DNA of 64,000 nucleotides from contig VGMY01000010.1 of NCBI GenBank assembly GCA_016866255.1, positions 1 through 64,000 of the forward strand, in the 5' to 3' direction. The stretch is from Bacteroidota bacterium (GTDB taxonomy: Bacteria; Bacteroidota; Bacteroidia; Flavobacteriales_D; Crocinitomicaceae). A program made the translations under genes and the position numbers. Position 1 is the first letter of the stretch, and each line of letters starts with the position of its first letter. Below the pieces are notes generated by a model. The model saw only the letters and a list, made by a program, of their open reading frames with translations, was not told the origin of the DNA and searched no databases. This document shows, piece after piece, positions 18,530 through 25,753 of the stretch.

Positions 18530-20155
18530 TTACAAAGATATATAACGTCTTGATTTACGACTAACTTTTGAACTAAATCTTAAGGATATTTGATGTAAAT
18601 AGTGTTTTTGTTCTGACAATAAACTACTACTTCTCGTTCCCTGATAAAGGATTGATACACTTTTGGCATGAATGCCCACCATCCCCGTTAAGGATTGGTT
18701 AAAGCCATAATTTCCTCCGATAGCGAAATTTTTATACACAAAGGTTCCCCCAAGTTGTGTTCTTTTAAATGCTGCGCTGAATTCATGAATAAGTTGAGGT
18801 GAGAACCGAATTTGTCCTCGTCGCGCGGTAAAATCGGTTCCTGCAATGAGGGTGGTTTGCTGCCTTGATCTTGCAATGTTCGAAAAATCATTCGTATGGA
18901 TATTATCCTGGTGCATGAATACGTTTTGCATTTGACCCCCAACGTACAAGGGACCCAAATTCACCAGCAATCCTGCATTGATGTCGCGGTAAAAGAGACT
19001 TCTGCCGATAGGTAGGGACATATCGTAATTGAATTGTTGCACTACCATGCTCTCAAAAGTGTAGGCTTGTTGGTTAGTCACTTTGTCGATATCGAGGAGT
19101 TTTTGACCAAAAATAAACGATACCGAAGGTTCGATGGTGATATAACGAGATAGAGCAATTTTCGGTGAGTATAGGGTTCGCACATTCCAGTCCTGAATAG
19201 TCCCTTGTTGGAATTTCGTGTAGTTGGCCACAAGCCCGAAACCGCTTTTCATAGTTCTTTGGTAAGCATCGAAACTGATTTGTTGTTGGATTCTTGGTTG
19301 CGAACTCAGCATTCCTCGTAAAAAGGTGGTTGATTGAAGTTTTGCCTGAGAAGAGTTGCCGCTAAACCCCTCATTGATGTCCAGATGCGATCGCTCCTGG
19401 CTAACATATAGACGGTCTTTTTGGGTTGCATTGACCGATTCTTTTTTCAAAAACTTGGAGAGGGCGTTTGTTTTGTTGAATGACCAATTTAAATGCCATG
19501 TATTTCGATGTTTTGCCCCTTGGTTTTGCGACGCGCTCTCCTCAGGAAGAGCGTTTACACCGATTAAGGATTGAACCAGTTGAATGGAATTCAATTTGTA
19601 GTTGATTTTATCAAGTTGAAGGGGAGCAAATTCCCCTGCGCTGTTATCATGCATTTCCGCATCCTCGGGTTGTAACGTCGTTACTTCGGATTTATTTAGC
19701 GGGTTAATTTCCATTTTGGCAAGGTTATGCACTTTGGGCAATATGGCTAGGTTATTTTTAACCCCTAATTGAACAGTTGATGGGGTAATATCCGATTGTT
19801 GAACTTGGAGCAATGTGCTGACCTTCCCCGAAGCGGGATTTTGAAGAAAATGGCTGTTTTCAGCATTCCAAAACAGAAAAATCATCGACGGTATGGCCAA
19901 TTTACCCAGCCACCAAACGATATTTTTCTTTTGAGATACGGTTTTGGGCTGGCGAGGAATTTGTTCAAAACTTTTCTGAAGTTCGGGAGATAAGGGAAAA
20001 GATACCTTAGAAGCTTTCCACGCTTCAGCCTCAGCTTCGTACTCAGGGTTTAGCAGTAAAAACAACTGTAATTGTTCCTCTTGCTCCGCGGTAAGGTTGC
20101 CCTCAACCCAATCGAAGAACCAATAGTCTATGTTATCGTGACTCGGGGAATTCAA
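18530..20155 (-). CDS. Anti-sigma-factor-like protein with C-terminal PorP/SprF-like barrel region
   Basis: 541 residues. Residues 1-65 are acidic and helical (DYWFFDWVEGNLTAEQEEQL, LLNPEYEAEAEAWKASK) like cytoplasmic ends of anti-sigma factors of Bacteroidota ECF systems. A single hydrophobic segment lies at ~79-96. A low-complexity linker runs to ~280. Residues ~280-527 read like a PorP/SprF domain: GFGLVANYTKF, a YITIEPSVSFIFG strand, INAGLLVNLGPLYVGGQMQNVF, and the ending YLHQISLRF. The start is TTG, overlapping the sigma stop (TTGA). One chain may link a cytoplasmic sigma-binding end to a barrel-like outer-membrane part. The PorP assignment rests on pattern reading; the anti-sigma role is supported by gene order. 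Confidence 0.72.
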   Translation of the reverse strand: MNSPSHDNIDYWFFDWVEGNLTAEQEEQLQLFLLLNPEYEAEAEAWKASKVSFPLSPELQKSFEQIPRQPKTVSQKKNIVWWLGKLAIPSMIFLFWNAENSHFLQNPASGKVSTLLQVQQSDITPSTVQLGVKNNLAILPKVHNLAKMEINPLNKSEVTTLQPEDAEMHDNSAGEFAPLQLDKINYKLNSIQLVQSLIGVNALPEESASQNQGAKHRNTWHLNWSFNKTNALSKFLKKESVNATQKDRLYVSQERSHLDINEGFSGNSSQAKLQSTTFLRGMLSSQPRIQQQISFDAYQRTMKSGFGLVANYTKFQQGTIQDWNVRTLYSPKIALSRYITIEPSVSFIFGQKLLDIDKVTNQQAYTFESMVVQQFNYDMSLPIGRSLFYRDINAGLLVNLGPLYVGGQMQNVFMHQDNIHTNDFSNIARSRQQTTLIAGTDFTARRGQIRFSPQLIHEFSAAFKRTQLGGTFVYKNFAIGGNYGFNQSLTGMVGIHAKSVSILYQGTRSSSLLSEQKHYLHQISLRFSSKVSRKSRRYISL

Positions 20156-20655
20156 GCGAAGTAGTGAATGGTTTTTAATTGATTTTTAACCTTTAATCGC
20201 GCGCGAAAAAGGTACACCTTCACTTGAGAAGGGTTCAGCTCCAACATCGAGCCAATTTCCTCGTAGGAATAACCCTCGAGATCCCTTAACAGTAAGATGC
20301 TTTTCTGCAAGGGGGGAAGCATACTTACCGTTTTCTCAATGATTTCATTGGATTCGAAAGTAAAACGATCCTCGCAGCTGCCGCCTTCAAGTTGAACGGA
20401 TTGCATGTAGGAAATGCGGTTACGACGTTTGATAAAGTTCAACATCGTATTGTGGGCAGCAGTGTACAACCAACCCTTTGCCTTTTCTACGTCAATACGC
20501 TCTGAATGAAGCCATAGTTTTTCGAAAACGTCCTGAACAATATCGCGGGCATCATCGGTAGACCCTAAAAAATTGAGGGCATACCTCATTAGGCCAACTT
20601 GATTTTCCCGTACAATGTTTGTGTAAACGCTTTGTTCCAAAACCTGCAGTTTCAA
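20152..20655 (-). CDS. ECF-type RNA polymerase sigma factor
   Basis: 167 residues with sigma region 2 (DARDIVQDVFEKLW at ~36-49, then WLYTAAHN) and region 4 (LPPLQKSILLLRDLEGYSYE, then a helix-turn-helix through LNPSQVKVYLFRAR). It directs RNA polymerase to its own regulon. The first possible start after an in-frame stop is TTG at 20655, so both sigma and anti-sigma genes start with TTG. They overlap by 4 bases, typical of sigma/anti-sigma pairs. Upstream is a full promoter with a palindrome (20708-20738). Confidence 0.93.
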   Translation of the reverse strand: MKLQVLEQSVYTNIVRENQVGLMRYALNFLGSTDDARDIVQDVFEKLWLHSERIDVEKAKGWLYTAAHNTMLNFIKRRNRISYMQSVQLEGGSCEDRFTFESNEIIEKTVSMLPPLQKSILLLRDLEGYSYEEIGSMLELNPSQVKVYLFRARLKVKNQLKTIHYFA

Positions 20656-20707
20656 TTAAAAACAATTCTACAAGGGTGAAAGTTACAGCAACATCCACTC
20701 CTTGTAT

Positions 20708-20737
20708 CAAAAATACCATTTAATTGATTAAAATCAA
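20708..20737 (-). promoter_or_regulatory. Full Bacteroidota-type promoter of the ECF sigma operon
   Basis: On the minus strand a TTG (-33, 20735-20737) is separated by 19 bases from TATTTTTG (-7, 20708-20715), matching the housekeeping consensus TTG-N17-23-TAnnTTTG in both sequence and spacing. The transcript would begin about 45 bases before the TTG start of the sigma gene. Confidence 0.7.
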
Positions 20738-20738
20738 T
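20723..20738. promoter_or_regulatory. Perfect 16-bp palindrome over the sigma-operon promoter
   Basis: ATTGATTAAAATCAAT has 7-base arms and a 2-base centre. It fills the spacer and covers the -33 TTG of the sigma promoter, where a bound repressor would block RNA polymerase. It may be an operator; a chance A/T-rich palindrome is possible. Confidence 0.4.
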
Positions 20739-20778
20739 AGCGAGATGAATGAATGCGTGCTTCGGATGAACATTTAAC

Positions 20779-21588
20779 CTAGAATCCAAAGTTATTAATG
20801 CCTGTTTGCATTAATTTTTCGTAGGTTTTTCCGTCGAACATAAATAATTGAGAAGGTTTGTGCGGAACACCAAATTGTTTTTCTTTTAAGTTTTTCACCA
20901 ACTCGAGTTTTTGAATTTTTCTCCGAAAATTGCGCTTGTCCAAAGGCTTGTCCAGAATGGCCTCGTAAAGGCGGTGCAATTGACTTAAGGTAAATTTTTC
21001 GGGCAGCAAATTAAATCCAATCGGTCGGATGTTGATCATTTGTTTTAACCGTTGTTTGGCAGCATCCAAAATCTCCATGTGGTCAAAGGCCAGTTCGGTG
21101 ATTTTATTGACAGGAATCCAGGCTGCAGATTTGGCAAAAGAAGAGGCCTGTGGCAAATAATTTTCCATTTTTACTAGGGAGTAGTATCCGATGGTGACGA
21201 CTCTTGCCTGGGGCTGCTCTCTCACTTTTTGCAACCACGATTGATCCGACTCTTTAGAAATACGGTTCGGATCTCCAAAGGCTCCAATTTGTTCAAGATA
21301 TATGTTTTTTAACCCTGTCAGTTCTTCCAAAACCCGAATAGCCGCGTGGTCGAGGTGTTCGTGGTTGAAAATTAAATCCCCGGGAAGGGCACAGGGTAAT
21401 CTCGAGCCATCAGCTCGGTCAATAACCAATACATTCAGTTTATCGAAATCAAAACCAAAAATGACGCAATCCACGGATATGTTGGGATTAAGTTCTTGTC
21501 GCCTATTTTTTTCGATATCTTCTATCAATTTGTGGGTATTTTGTATATTTGAAAGTGTTAATATGACACAAAGAACAAGAAAAAACAC
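20779..21588 (-). CDS. Nudix-domain transcriptional regulator (NrtR/AraR-like)
   Basis: A Nudix fold (SVDCVIFGFD near 40, GDLIFNHEHLDHAAIRVLEELTG as a degenerate Nudix box near 70-95, FGDPNR) followed by a C-terminal winged helix (FTLSQLHRLYEAILDK, RNFRRKIQKL). The loss of the REx2EE core of a Nudix hydrolase fits the non-catalytic regulators that sense sugars or ADP-ribose. The longest frame starts at GTG 21588, but its first ~20 residues (FFLVLCVILTL) look non-native; a TTG at 21528 (protein of 249 residues) is a better candidate. It is divergent from the maltodextrin operon, so it is probably its regulator (inference). Confidence 0.82.
   Translation of the reverse strand: MFFLVLCVILTLSNIQNTHKLIEDIEKNRRQELNPNISVDCVIFGFDFDKLNVLVIDRADGSRLPCALPGDLIFNHEHLDHAAIRVLEELTGLKNIYLEQIGAFGDPNRISKESDQSWLQKVREQPQARVVTIGYYSLVKMENYLPQASSFAKSAAWIPVNKITELAFDHMEILDAAKQRLKQMINIRPIGFNLLPEKFTLSQLHRLYEAILDKPLDKRNFRRKIQKLELVKNLKEKQFGVPHKPSQLFMFDGKTYEKLMQTGINNFGF
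21544..21551 (+). promoter_or_regulatory. Candidate -7 box (TATATTTG) of the maltodextrin operon
   Basis: An exact TAnnTTTG match 46 bases before the kinase ATG. No TTG lies at the expected -33 distance, which would suit an activated promoter. It overlaps the 5' end of the divergent regulator if that gene uses its GTG start. Confidence 0.5.
21555..21569. promoter_or_regulatory. Candidate operator between regulator and maltodextrin operon
   Basis: GTGTTAATATGACAC is a near-perfect palindrome (5 of 6 base pairs match between arms, 3-base centre) starting 4 bases downstream of the -7 box, so it would cover the transcription start. Its place between a Nudix regulator and a sugar operon makes it a likely binding site; no comparison with known motifs was possible. 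Confidence 0.42.
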
Positions 21589-21601
21589 CGTAAAGTTATG
21601 A
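21563..21601 (+). CDS. Possible 12-codon leader peptide ORF
   Basis: ATG at 21563 opens MTQRTRKNTVKL and stops with a TGA that overlaps the kinase start in an ATGA arrangement. It begins within the candidate operator. The overlap would let ribosomes pass from leader to kinase, but a frame of this length can occur by chance. Confidence 0.2.
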   Translation: MTQRTRKNTVKL

Positions 21602-22467
21602 TATTCATTGTGGAAAGTGGCTCTACCAAAAGCGATTGGGTTTTGTTAGATGGTAAAAATAACCAATCTTTTTATTCTACGATGGGCTTCAACCCCTATT
21701 TTCAATCCTCGAAATTGATTGAACAAGAATTGAAGAAAAATTCTCCCATGATGCTTGTGGCATTTGAAGTTACAGAGGTTTACTTTTACGGGGCTGGTTG
21801 TTCCAGTGACAAAATGAACCAAATAGTTAAAAACGGTTTGTCCAAGGTTTTTCCCAACGCCGCGGTGCATGTGTATCACGACTTATTGGCCTGTGCCTAT
21901 TCGACTTATCTGGGGCGTCCGGGTATTTCGTGCATCATCGGTACAGGTTCTAATTCCTGTTATTTCGATGGTGAAGTTGTTTCGGAGGTGGTTCCTGCCT
22001 TGGGGTATATTTTGGGTGATGAGGGCAGTGGAAGTTATTTTGGAAAAAAATTGCTTGCTTCGTATTTGTATCATAATCTTCCGCCCCATTTGGCGGCTGA
22101 TTTTGAAGAAATGTACGGTTTGGACAAGGAAGCGATTGTCGATAAAGTCTATCGCGAGCCTAACGCCAATGTGTTCATTGCTTCGTTTATGCCCTTTATC
22201 GCTAAACACAGCGATGAACCCTATTTTCAAACCATGATTGAAGCAGGTTTCAAGCACTTTATGCAAGTCCACGTATGTTGTTACAGCAATTACAAGTCGG
22301 TCGATATTCACTTCGTTGGTAGCCTCGCAGAAATTTTTCGAGCCGCCTTGGATCGCGCTGCAGCTTCCTTGGGCATTTCGGTCACCAGCGTAGTTCGTAA
22401 ACCCGTGGAAGGATTGGTAAATTATCACCTGAAGTACATTTTAAAAGACAAAGTTACCCAAGGATAA
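21598..22467 (+). CDS. BadF/BadG/BcrA-type ATPase, N-acetylglucosamine-kinase-like sugar kinase
   Basis: 289 residues of the ASKHA fold. The phosphate-1 loop is VESGSTKSDWVLLDG at the N-terminus (family members usually have DSGSTK; here the first acidic residue is Glu). IIGTGSNSCYFDG near 115-127 is the second phosphate motif, and GYILGDEGSGSYFGKKLL near 139-156 is the GlcNAc-kinase-like signature. In this operon it probably phosphorylates the free glucose released by maltose phosphorylase, although an amino-sugar substrate is possible. First gene of the operon; the GH13 gene starts one base after its stop. Confidence 0.85.
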   Translation: MIFIVESGSTKSDWVLLDGKNNQSFYSTMGFNPYFQSSKLIEQELKKNSPMMLVAFEVTEVYFYGAGCSSDKMNQIVKNGLSKVFPNAAVHVYHDLLACAYSTYLGRPGISCIIGTGSNSCYFDGEVVSEVVPALGYILGDEGSGSYFGKKLLASYLYHNLPPHLAADFEEMYGLDKEAIVDKVYREPNANVFIASFMPFIAKHSDEPYFQTMIEAGFKHFMQVHVCCYSNYKSVDIHFVGSLAEIFRAALDRAAASLGISVTSVVRKPVEGLVNYHLKYILKDKVTQG

Positions 22468-22468
22468 C

Positions 22469-23791
22469 ATGAAGTATTTTAAGGTTTTAATCATTGCAAT
22501 TGGAACCGTTTTATTTCCAATGGCACAAACACCGCATACACCTACGAATGCATCGGTGATCTACGAGGTAAACGTTCGACAATTTTCGAAGGAAGGAACC
22601 TTTGCTGAAGTGCAAAAAGCCCTTCCGAGGTTAGGGTCCATGGGAGTTGATATTTTATGGTTGATGCCCATTCACCCAATCGGCGTTAAAAACCGAAAAG
22701 GAAGCCTGGGAAGTTATTATGCGGTAAGAGATTACAAGGGCGTTAATCCTGAGTTCGGTACACTGAATGATTTTAAATCCTTGGTGAATGAAGCGCATAA
22801 TCAAGGCATGCGACTGATTATAGATTGGGTAGCGAATCATTCTTCTCCTGATAACGTTTGGCTCGATCAAGGCCACAAAGATTGGTATACCCTCGATTCA
22901 ACAGGGAATGTCCAGCCTACCATTGGCACCGACTGGTGGGATGTGGCGGATTTAAATTACGACAACCAAGCGATGCGCAAAGAGATGATCGCTTCCATGA
23001 AATATTGGGTGCAAGAATGCAATATCGATGGCTTTCGATGCGATGTGGCAGGATGGGTGCCGATGGATTTCTGGTTGCAGGCAAGAAAGGAATTGGAAAC
23101 GGTAAAACCCCTGTTCATGCTGGCAGAATCCGAAGGAGCCGATCAACACCAAGCGTTCGATATGACCTATGGTTGGGAATTTCACCACATCATGAATAAA
23201 ATCGCTCAAGGTAAGGCAGCGCCCTCTGAAATTTTAGCCTACCATGAAAAGGACATAGAATATCCTAAAAAAGCCATTCGCATGTATTTTACCTCAAACC
23301 ACGACGAAAACTCCTGGAATGGAACGGAAATGGAGCGCATGGGAGATGCACGCTTTGTCATGGCGGTTTTATCGTATGCCATGAATGGAATGCCATTGAT
23401 TTATAACGGACAAGAAACATCGCTGAACCGTCGTTTGTTGTTTTTCGAAAAGGATCAGATTAACTGGGATAAAATGGACATGGTTACTTTTTACGCCACG
23501 TTAAACGCGTTAAAGCATCGTAATTATCTTTTGGCAGCAGAAAGGTATGAAGCTTACGACAAGTTCGAATTATTGAACGATGGAAAAGTCATTGCCATTA
23601 CGAGGTTTTCGAATACATTTCCAGGCGAAGAAGTAGTTTTTTATTTGAACCTTTCTGCCAAAAAACAAACCGTTAAAGGACCTCTGGATGGCAAAGCGCA
23701 ATGGACGAATGTGTTTACCGGAAAACGATTTAAAAAAGCAAATAAGCCGTTTAAATTAGCTCCTTGGGGCTACTTGGTTTTTGAAAATTAG
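22469..23791 (+). CDS. GH13 alpha-amylase family enzyme, exported
   Basis: 440 residues with a signal peptide (MKYFKVLIIAIGTVLFPMAQ). GH13 conserved regions: DWVANHSS (region I), GFRCDVAGWVP with the nucleophile Asp (II), MLAESEGAD with the acid/base Glu (III) and FTSNHDENSW with the transition-state Asp (IV). The compact length suggests a neopullulanase- or maltodextrinase-like enzyme of the periplasm that cuts oligosaccharides to maltose. Sits between kinase and MFS transporter with 1- and 5-base gaps. Confidence 0.92.
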   Translation: MKYFKVLIIAIGTVLFPMAQTPHTPTNASVIYEVNVRQFSKEGTFAEVQKALPRLGSMGVDILWLMPIHPIGVKNRKGSLGSYYAVRDYKGVNPEFGTLNDFKSLVNEAHNQGMRLIIDWVANHSSPDNVWLDQGHKDWYTLDSTGNVQPTIGTDWWDVADLNYDNQAMRKEMIASMKYWVQECNIDGFRCDVAGWVPMDFWLQARKELETVKPLFMLAESEGADQHQAFDMTYGWEFHHIMNKIAQGKAAPSEILAYHEKDIEYPKKAIRMYFTSNHDENSWNGTEMERMGDARFVMAVLSYAMNGMPLIYNGQETSLNRRLLFFEKDQINWDKMDMVTFYATLNALKHRNYLLAAERYEAYDKFELLNDGKVIAITRFSNTFPGEEVVFYLNLSAKKQTVKGPLDGKAQWTNVFTGKRFKKANKPFKLAPWGYLVFEN

Positions 23792-23796
23792 CATCC

Positions 23797-25113
23797 ATGG
23801 AAACAACAAAAAAACCAGCGCTAAGTTTTTGGCAAATTTGGAACATGAGCTTTGGTTTCATGGGAATTCAATTTGGCTGGGGGCTACAGATGGCAAATAT
23901 GAGTTCTATTTATGAGAATTTAGGTGCCAAACCAGAGGAAATCCCGGCCCTATGGCTTGCAGCTCCTTTAACAGGACTGATCGTACAACCCATCATCGGT
24001 TATCTGAGCGACCGAACCTGGCACAAAACACTGGGAAGAAGGAGGCCCTATTTTTTAATCGGCGCTGTGCTGAGTTCAATTTGTTTGATCCTTATGCCCA
24101 ATTCGTCAACGCTCTGGATGGCAGCAGGTTTATTATGGGTTTTGGATTCTTCCATTAATATTTCAATGGAGCCCTTTCGGGCTTTTGTGGCAGATAATTT
24201 GGCGGAAAATCAACGCGCAAGGGGATTTGCAATGCAAAGTTTTTTCATTGGACTCGGCGCAACCATCGCATCTGCCTTGCCATGGATTTTTACCAATTGG
24301 TTGGACGTTTCGTCGACTCCGGTACAGGGCCATATTCCAGACAATGTAAAGTGGAGTTTTTATATCGGGGCATTGGCATTCTTAGGTGCAGTAATTTATT
24401 CAGTCTTGACCTCAAAAGAATATCCCCCCACCGCATTAGAAATAGAGAATAGGAAGGCGGAAGAGTCCAAAGGTTTTGGGGCAGGAATTAAAGAAATATT
24501 CCGTGCCATTTTCTCCATGCCAAAACGCATGAAGCAATTAGCACTGGTTCAGTTTCTTACTTGGCCAGGCTTATTTCTTATGTGGTTCTTTTACACTCCA
24601 ACCGTAGCTGTTGAAATATTTGGGGGCAATCCGGGTACTCAGGCTTATACAGATGGTCAAAATTTAGCGGGTTTGACGTATTCGTTTGAAAATGTTGTTA
24701 CTTTCATTTTTGCGTTGATTCTTCCTTTATTTGCTCGAAAATTTTCCATGAAATGGACCCATTTTACCTGTTTGATGTTGGGAGGAACAGGATTATTAAT
24801 GATTAATCTTGTTCAGGACAGAGAGCAAGTCGGTTTGCTGTTTGTAATTATGGGCCTCGTTGGAATTGCTTGGAGCAGCATTTTATCCATGCCGTATGCA
24901 ATGCTAACCGGGTGTTTGCCACAGAATAAGATAGGGATGTATATGGGAATATTTAATTTTTTCATCGTTTTACCTGAAATTTTGGCGTCCCTTCTTTTTG
25001 GTAAAATCATGGAGCATTGGTTGGATGGGTCGCGTATGGCGGCTGTAACCATCGGTGGTGTGTTAATCATTGTAGCGGCATTTTTGACTTGGAGAATTCA
25101 AGAGCATGAATGA
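23797..25113 (+). CDS. MFS sugar transporter (SLC45/maltose type)
   Basis: 438 residues with about twelve membrane spans. The loop after span 2 has GYLSDRTWHKTLGRRRPYF, the RxGRRRP-type motif of glycoside-transporting MFS proteins related to SLC45. It should import maltose or short maltodextrins across the inner membrane by cation symport. Its last 8 bases overlap the beta-phosphoglucomutase start. Confidence 0.9.
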   Translation: METTKKPALSFWQIWNMSFGFMGIQFGWGLQMANMSSIYENLGAKPEEIPALWLAAPLTGLIVQPIIGYLSDRTWHKTLGRRRPYFLIGAVLSSICLILMPNSSTLWMAAGLLWVLDSSINISMEPFRAFVADNLAENQRARGFAMQSFFIGLGATIASALPWIFTNWLDVSSTPVQGHIPDNVKWSFYIGALAFLGAVIYSVLTSKEYPPTALEIENRKAEESKGFGAGIKEIFRAIFSMPKRMKQLALVQFLTWPGLFLMWFFYTPTVAVEIFGGNPGTQAYTDGQNLAGLTYSFENVVTFIFALILPLFARKFSMKWTHFTCLMLGGTGLLMINLVQDREQVGLLFVIMGLVGIAWSSILSMPYAMLTGCLPQNKIGMYMGIFNFFIVLPEILASLLFGKIMEHWLDGSRMAAVTIGGVLIIVAAFLTWRIQEHE

Positions 25114-25753
25114 TAAAACAAAGGGCCTTATTTTCGACCTCGACGGTGTTTTGGTAACCACGGAATACAACCATTTTGTGTCGTGGAAAAAAATAGCTAA
25201 AGCGATAGATGTGTCCTTTAACGAGCACGACAACGAGCAGCTGAAAGGCATCAGTCGAGCGGATTCACTGAAAAAAATTCTTGAACTGGGCAATAAAGCG
25301 ATTTCTGAAGAATTATTTGAGGAGTTACTCGCTCAAAAGAATGAATTCTATCTGAATTCAATCAAAAAGATAAACCGATCCAATTTGTTGCCGGGTGTTA
25401 TCGAACTCTTGCAAAGTGCAGCGCAAATGGGGTTGAAATGTGCCGTTGGGTCCTCAAGTAGGAACGCGCGATTTATTGTAACGAAACTTGAACTGGATTT
25501 TTATTTTTCGACCATTGTCGACGGAAATGATGTCACTTTTCCAAAGCCTAGTCCTGAGGTTTTTCTGAAAGGTGCGCAAAGAATGAACTGCCAACCCAAC
25601 GAGTGCTTGGTTTTTGAAGATGCCTTGAGTGGAGTCGCTGCCGCCAGAGCTGGTGGATTTATGAGTATCGGGGTTGGTAACCCGCTGTTGAAGAATGTGG
25701 CGGATGTTTATATCGATAGTTTGACAGAATTTAGGTTGGAAGCGTATGCGTAA
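25106..25753 (+). CDS. pgmB: Beta-phosphoglucomutase (HAD superfamily)
   Basis: 215 residues. HAD motif I IFDLDGVLVTT (nucleophile and general-acid Asp), motif II VGSSSRNA, motif III Lys in FPKPSPEVF, motif IV VFEDALSGVAAA. It converts beta-D-glucose-1-phosphate to glucose-6-phosphate, and adjacency to a GH65 phosphorylase, which makes the beta anomer, fixes this role. Overlaps both neighbours by 8 bases. Confidence 0.92.
   Translation: MNDKTKGLIFDLDGVLVTTEYNHFVSWKKIAKAIDVSFNEHDNEQLKGISRADSLKKILELGNKAISEELFEELLAQKNEFYLNSIKKINRSNLLPGVIELLQSAAQMGLKCAVGSSSRNARFIVTKLELDFYFSTIVDGNDVTFPKPSPEVFLKGAQRMNCQPNECLVFEDALSGVAAARAGGFMSIGVGNPLLKNVADVYIDSLTEFRLEAYA

Noticed and set aside
21883..22428. 181-codon ORF antisense to the kinase gene
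   Set aside because: It mirrors a conserved gene on the other strand and has no signal, domain or promoter.
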